DNA of 64,000 bases from Panagrolaimus kolymaensis (taxonomy: Eukaryota > Nematoda > Chromadorea > Rhabditida > Panagrolaimidae): positions 1,116,001 through 1,180,000 of the forward strand of contig JAJQJQ010000024.1 in the NCBI GenBank assembly GCA_028622995.1. Direction: 5' to 3'. The notes beneath the pieces are model-generated. The model ran no database searches and was not told the origin of the DNA. It saw nothing but the letters and a program-made list of their open reading frames with translations. Position numbers and translations under genes: made by a program. The stretch's first letter is position 1, and every line of letters begins with the position of its first letter. Of this stretch, positions 38,201 to 48,441 are shown piece by piece.

Positions 38201-41200
38201 TTTTTAAATAAACTGGTTTGATTACTTTTAATTAGATTTAAAAAAAAATTAAGAATTTTTTTTTATCACAAATTAATTCGTATTTAAAATTTGAACGTTA
38301 AAATTAGCTAAACTTTGAGGACTTTTTTATATATTTAAATTGAAACAATTAATAAAACTTTTAAATTTAGAAGATTATAAATAATTTATTTTAAACTGAT
38401 ACCACACGTTTCTATGCGCAGGGCTGTCAAATCGCTGTTTTTCGCTAGCGTCACTCGAAATTGCTTCAGCGATGGTGAGCGATTCGCTGAAGTCGCTGAA
38501 CTTTCATCGCTGTTTCTTCAGCGATCGCTGTTCATCGCTTGGCTGAAGCGATCGCTTAGCCAAAAAGACACGCAAAAAAAGCGTCGCTGTTTCAAACAGC
38601 GACGAGATCGCTGAAGTCGCTGAAGCGATTTTCATTTTTTTATTTTTAGCGCGAAGCGAAGCGACGCGAAAATGAAAAAGGCGTCGCTCAGCGATCAGCG
38701 ACGTCTTTGAGCGAAGCGATTTGACAGCCCTGTCTATGCGATTAAAAACTGCATTTACAAAAAAAATTAAACTGAAAGATGAATTTATTTTTTTTAGTGA
38801 CACCTTAATTGAAACAAATCAAGATCCTGATGTTGTTGCATTCGAAGAACACAAACATTTATTTTGGGATACTTTCACCCAAATTCGTGCAACCCATCCT
38901 GATTTAGATATTAAAGAAGTTGGAAAATTAACTGCCTGGCAAGCTTTGGCAAAAATGCCCAAATCTCGAGCAGTTCGTCGAGTTCAAGCCATTCGAAAAC
39001 TCACTGCTGGAGTTCCATTATTTCGGGAATTTGATTCAAAAGCAGATGAAATTATTGCTCCATTAGTGCCCGAAAATGAATCGAAAATTATTGTTTCTTT
39101 TTCTCCCGCTCATTATATTTGTATGGAAAATGTTGAAAAGGTTTTAATTAATGTTGAAGTCGATCGTGGATCCATTCAAGAACCCACCGTTGTTACAGTT
39201 CATTATAAAACTATTGAAGATACAGCTAAAGCTGGAACGGATTATACAGCCGTTCAAGGAATTATTACATTTTTACCTAATGAAGTCAAGTAAGTTTTTT
39301 ATTATTATTAAACTAATTCCGGAACTTTTAAAAATTTTAAATATTTTTTTTTATTTAACTGTCTCTCCAATAAAATAATTGGTGCATTATTTGCACAAAC
39401 TTTCATAATAACTGTTTTCAAAAAGAGTTTTTTTGTTTCAAAAAAATTGGATGAAATAGAGTAAATTTAAAAATAAACTGATATCGGTGGTGATTATGGT
39501 TGAGTTTTTGTTTAATTATTTATCATTTAGTTCTTTTTTACCATTAATATTTAAAAATATAACTTTAAACTGTGAGGGTTTTTTCTTGGCGGGTTAGAAA
39601 GATAAATTTTTTTCTTTCTATTTTACATAAACTTCTAATATTATTAACGGAAATTTTTATAATTAAGGTTATAATATTTTTTTATTCATCATATAACTGT
39701 CATTCATATTAATGAAAAAGATAATATTATTTTTTGGATGAACAGACGCAAGAAAGTTTGATATATTTTAAAATGGTTATAAATATTTTCCATAATATTA
39801 AAACTGTTCTTCACAGAAACAAGAGCAAATAAAAAAATTGGAAAAAATTTAAATATAAAAAAATAACTGTACATAGCTTTAATGAACGGCCGTTTAATTT
39901 AAAAATTTTTTTAATAAATAAAACTGAATTTATTTTATAATTAACCTCCACATTGAAAGTGTTTTATAATTTTCAGGTTAATAAACTGATTAAGGTAAAA
40001 AAAAAGTACTGATTAATAGAAATTAAAAAAAGGTTGAAGAAATTGTTTCAACAAATGTTTCGTGAACAGAAGCAAAAGGCCTTTTGTCTTTTAGCCATTC
40101 CAAAACTTTTAACTATTCTTATTTGTCGGAAATAATGAAAAAACAATGGCTTGTTACAAAATTATAAACTGGGTTCGATTAGTGTGAAGATAATTTAAAA
40201 AAATTTAACTTTTCGGAGCTTTAGAATTTTTTCAAAAAAATTATTTAAATTTTTATTTAAAAAACTGAATTTCACTATTCCCGGATATTTTTAGATTATC
40301 AGTGCCCATTCAAATCATCGACAGCGATAAATATGAAATCGATGAGAAATTTCATGTTCAATTATATCAAGTTAGAGCCGTGTCCGCTGATAACCCAGAT
40401 AAAGAATTTCCATCAACCATTGGAGTGGCTTCAGACGCGACTATTATCATCGTGGATGACGATCACGCAGGGGCATTCAGTTTTTCATCAGAAGTTTTTA
40501 AAGTTTCTGAAAATGTTGGAACTTTTAAATTAAAAGTTAATCGAACCCGAGGAGCTCGAGGCAGTGTTTCTGTGTCTTACACAATTACGGAAGGAACAGC
40601 AAAAATTGGAATAGATATGGTTGCTCCAACTACAGGGAAATTGGATTTTAAGGATGGAGTTACAAGGTAAATAAAAATCAAAAAACTGAATACGTACAAC
40701 TTCATATGAAAATTTTCTTTTAGTCAAGATATTTCAATTAAAATAATTAACGATGATAAATATGAAAAATCTGAAGATTTCTACGTTTATTTGGGTCAAC
40801 CATTTTGGCATCAAACGGATCAAGAAGGTGAAAATGGAGCAGATGGAAAACCAACTTTGGGTGCACATATTCGAGCTAAAGTTATTGTCACTGAAGATCA
40901 GGAATTTAAGGTAAGTTTCGGAATATTTATTAGGAAATAAAAAGCTTAATAACTGAGAGCTTGAATATAGTTCGGTTAAGATTTTAAAAAAATAACTAAG
41001 TCATCAGAACAAGTTTTTTTAAAAGAGAAAATTTAAAAATTGTTATATTTTTCTTAATTACGAAACTGTTCATGAAGTTTTATTTTTCATCTACAAATAA
41101 TGTTTAAAACTGCCATATTCGACGGTATCTTTTTTTATATGCCACATGGGAGATTAAAATCATCCCTATAAATATAAATTAAACTGACAGCACCAAAATT

Positions 41201-44200
41201 TTTTTAAGAATATTATTAATAAATGGTTTAAAACTGTAAAAGATCGATTTCTATTGCGTCATGTTTCATATTTTTTTAAAACAAAAATTACATATATTTA
41301 ATTGAATTGAGAGACACTGGTAGTTGTGAGGATTAAAAACTGTCAAAAGCTTTGTTTGTACGATTGTTTTTTTTAAAGGTTTCATTTTTTAAACCTTTCA
41401 TAAAAATCAACCTTTGCTGGATCCAAAAATGTTTTATAGATATATTATTAAAATAGATTTAAAACTGTCTTCCATGTCTAAATTTTTTTTAATAAAAAAA
41501 TATATTTAACTGAGTATTTCTTTATTTTATTTTTTACTTCTAATTTCATAAGTGGTTCAAAACTGGTGGTCACTGTGGCTTTTTTTTAAAATTCTTTCAT
41601 TTAAAAGTCACTTTAAAAATAATATTTCATTTAACTGGGTTTTAAAAAAGAAGATGGCTTAAAACTGCTTTAAGTTGTTTTCGTTTTTTACATTATGTCT
41701 TTTTAAAAACAATTTAAAATTTTTTTATTTAACTGTTTTGAAGAGAAAAAATTGATCGATTTAATGCACCAGGCATATTTAGAAGAAAAAAAAACTGAGT
41801 GAAGTTGTTCTTTTTTTGCGTTAGTTAACTAGGGAATTTCTTGGAATATTTCATCATCAGATAACTTTAATGCAAATTTGTTAGAAATAAAAAAAACTAC
41901 AGAATTAGAAAATCTTTTAATAATTTTGTAAATAAAAAAATAACAGTATTTAACTGTTCTTTTGAACGTTCATCGTTTTTATGAGATAAAAAAAACTGTT
42001 GAAGAGATAATTATGTAAGGTTAATTTGGTATATTCAATTATGATATTTTAATGCCAAAAAGCAAACAAATAAAAAATGTTTAGATCGTAAACTGGGGCG
42101 ACATTTTCCAGTTTTTACAAATTAATTTTAAAACTGTCATTAATTTTACTTCGCTTTAAAAAAACCACCGAAATTTTTTCTTATAAATTTTACATAAAAC
42201 TGTAAATACTTGTTTTTTATTGGTTTCGTTAACGAATTCCTAAAATTATTTTTTTTTCTGCGGCCAATTTTTCATGTTTATTCTAAAAATAGTTTTCGAA
42301 ATAAATTTTTTTTAGCATTTTATTGATAAACTTATTGCAAAAGCCAATTGTTCGATGATGGTTGGAACATCGAGTTGGAAGCAACAATTTACTGAAGCTT
42401 TAACCGTTGGAATTGATGAAGAGGATGTTCCTGATGGGCCTCCACATAGTCCAAGCGTATTACAACGAATTATACATTATATTACTCTTCCATGGAAATT
42501 AATTTTTGCTTTTATTCCTCCAACTGACTATGCTCATGGTAAAATTTATTTTATTTAAATTTTTTTAAAACAGAGTTGGATAAAAAATTTGATTTTTAGG
42601 ATGGGTTTGTTTCGTCTTTTCAATTATTTTTATTGGAATTTTAACTGCGTTTATCGGTGATGTAGCTGCACATTTTGGTTGCACCATTGGCCTTAAAGAT
42701 GCTGTCACAGCTATCACTCTTGTGGCTATGGGCACTAGTTTACCAGGTAATATAAATATTTTATTTTAAACTGCATTTAAACTTTTATTTCTTTAATGAA
42801 AATTAACTGTTATGGAACACTTGAAGAAAAAAAAATCATATCAAAATTTTATTTTAAACAAGTTTTAAAACTGCCACGCATGAAGCAAAAAATCATCGCA
42901 AAAAATAATGAACTGTTGTTATTTTTTTCTTTTATATAAACTGAAAACGACGAATAGATTTTATTTGGAAAAATAACAAAAAAAAATTCTTTAAGCTGGC
43001 TTTAAAAAATTCCCCGGTAAAACCCTCGGCAAGACTATTTGGAAATTGGGAAAATTGGAATAAGCAACGCAAAAAAAATTATAGATTTTTTTCTTAAATA
43101 TTAAAAACTGATGACATTTTTGCGATACTTTCTTTTTCCTTACTTAAATTTTTTTATATTTTTAATTTTTTAATTTTTAAACTGTCCGACTTTAATTTAG
43201 CTGATGTAAAGACTTTTCATTTAAAGCGTTCATTTAATAAACAGAGTTATTTAGGGATCATAAAAGGGGTTTCGTTTGATAGTGATACCCCATATTCTAT
43301 GATAAATGTTAACTGAGTACAAAAAGTCGATTTTAATAGAAATTTTTTTTAAATGTGTACCAATGTGCCACGCTAAAATACATTACATAGATCTTTTTTA
43401 AAATGCGAAGGAACAAAAAATTGGGGCATTTTCAATTTTTTTTGTTTTTAAAAGCTGAACATTCACTTGTGTGGTTTCATATTTGTTTTTTTAAAGACAT
43501 AACAACGGTTGAGAAATTTATTTCGATTGTAAAAATATTGATTCAAATAGTATAAATATTTTTTTGTGTTCCATAACTAGACTATAAAAATTATTTATTC
43601 AACTACACACTTGTTGAACCCATCGATAGATAACTCTCTGGTGTTAATTTTTTTTTGATTAAAAAACTGTGATATACAATAAAAAAGTTATATTTTTTAT
43701 TTACATTTTGCCTCAAAAATTGTAGCAGCCCAAGGAAAAAAAATTTAAAGTTTAACTGATTTGATGGAAAAAATGTTCACCAATATTTTTAACAATGCCA
43801 AAAAAACTGTCGTTTTCATTTTTTTATCTTCAACAAACTGCAACACTTGTTCTTACGACCTTTAATATACCCTACTTTTTTCTTTGATTTAAAAAACTGT
43901 CGGAATTTAATGTTTTTTTATTTGTTAAAACTGTTGTTCACAAAGGTTAATATTTTTTTAGATACATTTGCTTCCAAAACTGCTGCAACTCAAGATAGAA
44001 ATGCAGATGCATCGATTGGAAATGTCACGGGTTCCAATGCCGTAAACGTATTTCTTGGTATTGGAATTGCATGGGCCATAGCTTCATGTTATCATGCATG
44101 GAATGGAACAGTATTTCGAGTTTCAGCCGGCACCCTTGCTCCAAGTGTGGCATTATTCTGCCTTGGAAGTATTATTTGTTTCGCAATTTTACAATTTCGT

Positions 44201-44332
44201 CGTTTCAATAAAAATATTGGTGGAGAATTGGGTGGTCCGAATTTATGGAGATATATTACAGCTGGAGCGTTTTTTTCCATTTGGATTGCATATGTTACCT
44301 ATTCAGTATTGGATGCTTATTGCCTAATTTAA
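35240..44332 (+). CDS. ncx: Na+/Ca2+ exchanger (SLC8/NCX family), second tandem copy
   Basis: Nine exons join in frame to 877 aa: 35240-35481, 36501-36900, 36962-37161, 38798-39289, 40295-40666, 40724-40910, 42316-42538, 42600-42746 and 43962-44332. The order is signal peptide (about 1-21), helices with the alpha-1 repeat (NLTLMALGSSAPEILLS), Calx-beta 1 (acidic IIDSDKYEIDEKF, then IVDDDHAGAF), Calx-beta 2 (IINDDKYEKSEDFYVYLG), the NCX-typical VGTSSWKQQFTEAL segment, and the alpha-2 repeat (GLKDAVTAITLVAMG, DTFASKTAATQDR, GNVTGSNAVNVFLGIG). It parallels the upstream copy closely; several joins, including those after the first helix and around alpha-2, are at equivalent positions. It lacks five introns present in that copy. 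Introns carry the AACTG array, a small MITE (intron 1) and a hAT MITE (intron 3). It should be a functional plasma-membrane exchanger; nothing is truncated. Confidence 0.94.
35705..35864. mobile_element. short palindromic MITE with GTCGGCA units
   Basis: Inverted repeats ACAATCCCTCGGCTCGGC...GCCGAGCCGAGGGATTGT extend more than 40 bp and contain GTCGGCA units. They are flanked by ACAT on both sides (35701-35704 and 35865-35868). A TA duplication with CAATCCC ends is an equally possible reading, so the superfamily is open. It lies in intron 1 of the second exchanger gene. Confidence 0.8.
38419..38732. mobile_element. hAT-type MITE with AGCGATCGCT arms
   Basis: The terminal inverted repeats are CAGGGCTGTCAAATCGCT...AGCGATTTGACAGCCCTG with a perfect 8-bp target duplication TCTATGCG (38411-38418 and 38733-38740). 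The interior is built from short AGCGAT/TCGCTG units in both orientations, with no coding capacity. It lies in intron 3 of the second exchanger gene, about 65 bp before exon 4. Confidence 0.88.
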
Positions 44333-46169
44333 AAAAAAATGGGAAGAAGAAGAAAAAATGTTTTATTATTTTTCAGGGGTTTTTATTATTGTTGGTTTTT
44401 TAAATTTAAAAAATAGGGGAGTGAATGTCATTTAAATTGCAAAATGGAGGAAATGACGAAGTAAAAAAAAAATACTGAATAAGAAGATTTGGGATGAGAA
44501 AGAAAAAAAACTGAAAACGAATGATACGGTTTGAAATTCTAAATTATGGCTTTATATATATATTTTTTAAACTGACCGTTTTTATCAAATTTTAATCAAA
44601 AACTTTCTTTAATTATAAAACTGAGTAAACAAGCTAAGAAAACAAAAAAAATTAGAAACTGAGCTTTTCATTTCTTCCTTTTTGGAAATCATTTCTCAAG
44701 CATCAAATGAATGCAGCGTTTCAATTTTCTATAAATTTTTCGAAACTTTGGAAAGTTGGAATAACAAAAAAAGAGCCAAATATTTCTTATTAAAAATTCA
44801 TGCGCCTCGCAATTTTCATTATTTTATTTTAACTGACATTTATTCTCCATTTTTAAACTTTGGTTTTGGTCAGCTTTTTTCTTTATTTGAATCTTTTTTG
44901 TTTAATTTGGATCTCAGAAAAATAACTGTGATGTTTTAATATTCCTTTTTTCTTGTTAAATGTTTTTGGTTGGAAAATAAAAAAAAACTGTTTTATAAAT
45001 GTGTTTCTTGTTTAATTTTTTACAAAAAAATAACTGAAGAAGAAAAGGTAAAAGGAAAAGAGGACTTATTTAAAACTGTGTTTAGACGATTGGTTGCGCG
45101 GGTATTGTATAATTTTTTTTTTGGTTATTTGTTTCATTATTATTTTAATAAACTGCATCGATTTATGGATGAGCACTTTTTGCTTCATAGTTCAAAATAA
45201 AAACTGTTCTGGATACTGTATGACGGAGAATTATTTAAAACTTACTTCTTTAAATTTTATGTTTAAAAATAACTGAAAACAATAAATCATAAAAATTTTT
45301 ATAAAAAAATAATTCTTTAACTGTCATTATTATTTTTAAGTTTCTCAAGAGAAATTTTGATATTTTTTCTTTAAAACTGTTTGGCATAATTAATTTCTTG
45401 CCTATATAATATAATATCTTTTTTTTCAGGCTAATTATTTAACTTATTTATTATTGCGTAAAACTGAGTTGGCTTGTTCTTGTTTCATAAAAATTAAAAA
45501 TTGTAAATTATTTATATTCCGTTTTCAAAATCAACAGGTCTAATGCTTTGTTCCTTTTTTTCTAAATTTTAAACTGCATTTAATTTCGCGCAGCGGGCAT
45601 TTTATTTTGCTCCATTATTCAAAATTTAAAAAAAACTGTAGTTGTAAAACGTCGGTGGCTTTTAAAACATTCATCCTTTTTTTGTTACAAAATTAACTGA
45701 ATGCTGAAATATAATAAATATTTTATTAAAAAAGTCGGCTTTAAACTGTGTCATTTGCTTCAGCATTTGCCATTGTCTCAGATGATTTTTGATTAATAAA
45801 AACTGTCCACGTCTTTCTTATTTTTTATTATAAAAAAAGTAAATTTTAAACTGTATAAAAGTGAGCAATTTTACATCATTCCAAAGAACTCTTCATTTTT
45901 TTAAACTTTTAATAAAACTGTATACCTTTGTTGAATCATAATTTTTTTTATTATTTTATAATTTTTCTTTATTTTTTCTCGAATTTTTGAAAGAAAAGTA
46001 CTATCGTTTGGTCCTGTTTGATTTTTTTTACTAAAAACTTGCTTTTCCTTTGGCGTTGCGGACAACAACCATCGACCAAAATTTTCAAAGCCATTTGATC
46101 AAACAAATTACTCCTCTTCTTTTTTTTATTCTTCGGCTCTTCGTGTTACTACACACATTCTTGTTAGTT
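44333..46169. other. intergenic, 3' flank of the second exchanger gene
   Basis: Part of the AACTG array. A segment at about 44900-45035 (TTCTTGTTAAATGTTTTTGG, then TAAATGTGTTTCTTGTTTAA) is repeated at about 47570-47700 on the other side of the ICT1 gene. No convincing ORF; the open frames are A/T-rich with array motifs inside them. Confidence 0.5.
46161..46169 (+). promoter_or_regulatory. acceptor-like site before the ICT1-type start codon
   Basis: ATTCTTGTTAG ends at 46167, two bases before the ATG at 46170, consistent with SL trans-splicing or a 5'-UTR intron. It supports this ATG over upstream in-frame codons. Confidence 0.45.
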
Positions 46170-47113
46170 ATGATTAATAAATTTTCTGCTGTTTCATTTT
46201 GCAAATGTTTTCCATCAACATCGAAATCAATTATTATTGAACAATTTCAACATCGTTTTATTAGCTCATCAATAAATAATGTTCCTGTAAGTTTTTAAAA
46301 GTAAATTTCAAAGCTAATAAATAATCTATGATTCATTAATTTTTTTAGAAGCGTTTAATTCCGGTGATTCCAAAAGGTAATGTTATTTTCTTTAGACTAT
46401 ATATTCTTCTTGAACTTTTGTTATGTTTACATTAATATTTTTTTATTTATAGATTCAATTAAAAAATCATTTTCTCGTAGTCCTGGTCCTGGTGGTTCAA
46501 ATGCGGACAATGGTAAGCTGTTGTTTACTAACCTGTCATCGTGAACTTAATGGATAATTCATATATTCTTTACAGTTGCAACAAAAGCTGAAATTCGATT
46601 TAATATCAACGACAAATGGATTACAAATGAACTTCGACCATATATCATCAAAAATTATGCATATCGAATGAGTAAAAACGGTGAAATTGTTATAAACTCT
46701 TCTAAAACTCGAACTCAAGTAAGTTTCATTTTTATTACTTTTTCTGTCTCTGATGTCATAGAAGTAAACATTCTTTTATTTTAGCAGCTTATATATACAT
46801 ATTTATTTTTTTAGACGGGAAACTTGAAGGATTGTTTTCAAAAACTTGACGATATGCTTTATTCATGTGCTCAAACGGTGATTCAAGAAGAAAGAAAAAA
46901 TCCAAATTATGATGATTCCAAAATTATAGATGAAAAGTAAGAAAGTTAAACCCTTTAATTTTTTTTGTTTTATTTAATAAAAGGCTTTTTTTCAGACGAC
47001 AACATGATAAATATTGGCAAAATTTCTTCAGAGGTAAACATTATTATAAACGTTTGGAAATGGAGCGACATTCAAATAAGAAACGTCAAAGAAGTGGACA
47101 ATTTTATGATTAA
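46170..47113 (+). CDS. ICT1: mitochondrial ICT1/mL62-type release-factor homologue with GGS instead of GGQ
   Basis: ICT1 (MRPL58, mL62) is a mitochondrial large-subunit protein and peptidyl-tRNA hydrolase that frees peptides from stalled ribosomes through its GGQ motif. Six exons give 195 aa (human ICT1 is 206): 46170-46286, 46349-46376, 46453-46512, 46576-46718, 46815-46936 and 46996-47113. A Ser/Phe-rich N-terminus (about 38 aa) fits a mitochondrial targeting peptide. The domain then shows SRSPGPGGSNADN, KAEIRFNINDKWI, GEIVINSSKTRTQ and GNLKDCFQKLDDML, collinear with ICT1, and a basic C-tail. The GGQ glutamine codon reads TCA (Ser), in an otherwise intact exon, so catalysis is probably lost or altered while ribosome binding may remain. 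Introns are short and lack AACTG motifs, unlike the neighbouring exchanger. Confidence 0.9.
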
Positions 47114-47907
47114 TACATACACCATCAACTTCATCAACACCTGAAGAAAAAGAAATGAAGAAGAAAAAGCAATTCCTCATAATTTATCGTCGACATTTTT
47201 GTATTTTTTTTCTCATAAATATTTTCTTCTTGTTTTTTGTTATGTATTTTCTTATATAAAGCTGTTTATTTTCCTCATACTCGCTTTTCTCAAATAATTC
47301 GTGTCGCGAATGAGGTGAAATTTGTTTGGTGGAAGGAAAAAACTGTATATGAACTTTCAGAATGAGTTAGATGGAGAAAAAAACTGCGAGCGAAGATGTT
47401 GATTTTGAGGCAGAAATCTATAACATTTAATATTATTATTTTTTTATAAAACTGAGATGTAATAATCGTAATCGATTCAACGGATTTTAATAATTAAAAA
47501 ACTGAGTAAACAAAGAACAAGCAAAGAAAGAAAAAATCTTAAAATTATTTGAAACTGAAAGCTTTTTTTCTATTTGTATCTCGAAAAAAAAATTGTGTTG
47601 TTTTAATACTCTTTTTTTCTTGTTAAATGTTTTTGGTTGGAAAATAAAAAAAACTGCTTCATAAATGTGTTTCTTGTTTAAATTTTTACAAAAAAATAAA
47701 AATTAAATAATGCAAATTAGTTGCTTCGTTTTTCTCATGGTTTATAACTAACTGTTTTGGAAATTATGACTTCCATAAACGTCTTCTCTCTCTGCTTGAA
47801 AGCTTATGTTAATAAAAAGGCATCTGAAAGTCAAATAAAAATTGTTTGTTCATTTTTCTTTTTCTTTCCTTTTTTTAAAACAAAAAAGCGAATTTCAAAA
47901 ATAAATC
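47114..47907. other. intergenic, right end of the AACTG array
   Basis: The last array motifs occur at about 47340, 47382, 47451, 47500, 47551, 47653 and 47750. The stretch 47570-47700 duplicates sequence from the 3' flank of the second exchanger gene. No gene is seen. Confidence 0.5.
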
Positions 47908-48318
47908 ATGTTGAAGTTTGTTTTTTTACTTTCTGGATTTTTCTGTTTCTGTCGTTACGAAAGTTTAGAAATTTTGTTAAAAGATAAAGAAAATTCAGAA
48001 TATTTTCGGTCTTTGAAAATAGTTGCTCCAATAAATCAACTTCATGTTCATCACAAAATTCCAGTCAATCACATTGCAGCCAAAATGAAGACGATGACCC
48101 TTCTCAAAATGCCTGTAAATTATCATCGACCAAAAAAATCATTTAATCATCATCCACCACTTCCTGAAAATGTTGTAATTTACAGAAGCATTAAAGATAC
48201 ACTTTTGCCACGTAAGTTTTTTTTCAGCCATTCTATTAACAAAAAAAATATATTTTGCTTTTTTTTCACAGAGTTTTTACAAGCAATAAATTTTTCTTAT
48301 GCTCCTTGCTTCTTTTGA
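47908..48318 (+). CDS. small secreted His/Lys/Pro-rich protein, unknown function
   Basis: Two exons (47908-48211 and 48272-48318, GTAAGT...TTTCACAG) encode 116 aa. The N-terminus MLKFVFLLSGFFCFCRYES is a good signal peptide. The mature part is basic and rich in His, Pro and Lys (LHVHHKIPVNHI, MPVNYHRPKKSFNHHPPLP) and ends in APCFF. There are too few cysteines for a disulfide-rich fold. I do not recognise a family; a secreted peptide precursor, antimicrobial-like peptide or cuticle-associated protein are possibilities only. The next gene begins 123 bp downstream on the same strand, with an AATAAA-like signal between them, an operon-like arrangement. Confidence 0.6.
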   Translation: MLKFVFLLSGFFCFCRYESLEILLKDKENSEYFRSLKIVAPINQLHVHHKIPVNHIAAKMKTMTLLKMPVNYHRPKKSFNHHPPLPENVVIYRSIKDTLLPRKFFFSHSINKKNIFCFFFTEFLQAINFSYAPCFF

Positions 48319-48412
48319 GAAATTCAAAAAAAAATAAAAAAATTTCTCAGATAATTAAAAAATAAAATTAATGTCACTATAAAAAGTGTTTAAAAAAATC
48401 ATCGAAAAAACG

Positions 48413-48424
48413 CGTTGCTTTTAG
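48413..48424 (+). promoter_or_regulatory. possible trans-splice acceptor between operon-like genes
   Basis: TTGCTTTTAG ends 17 bp before the ATG at 48442 and about 105 bp after the upstream stop codon. This spacing is like that of SL-spliced downstream genes in nematode operons. Confidence 0.4.
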
Positions 48425-48441
48425 TTACAAAAAAAAGAGCC

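Larger units (their letters stand above)
10371..47754 (+). repeat. strand-specific (T)TTAAACTG motif array domain
   Basis: The core AACTG, usually written TTTAAACTG or AAAAACTG, recurs throughout introns and flanks of both exchanger genes. I counted about 50 copies in 12.2-17.1 kb. In intron 10 of the first gene, copies start at 23825, 23871, 23913, 23961, 24000, 24046, 24099, 24150, 24197, 24241, 24299, 24340 and 24404, a spacing of 39-64 bp. Base-composition expectation is about 0.8 per kb. Coding exons of the first exchanger hold only about three copies. The reverse complement CAGTT is rare, about one in 12.2-17.1 kb. Nothing but the motif is shared between units, which consist of AACTG, about 15-25 mixed bases, then an A/T tract. 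The array is missing from inserted elements (27413-29868, most of 21773-22676), the candidate promoter (32.88-34.13 kb) and the ICT1 gene body. Confidence 0.85.

Noticed and set aside
10371..47754. CRISPR array or ordinary minisatellite as explanation of the AACTG repeats
   Set aside because: The shared part is only about 5-9 bp, spacing is variable, units are not alignable, and the genome is eukaryotic with introns.
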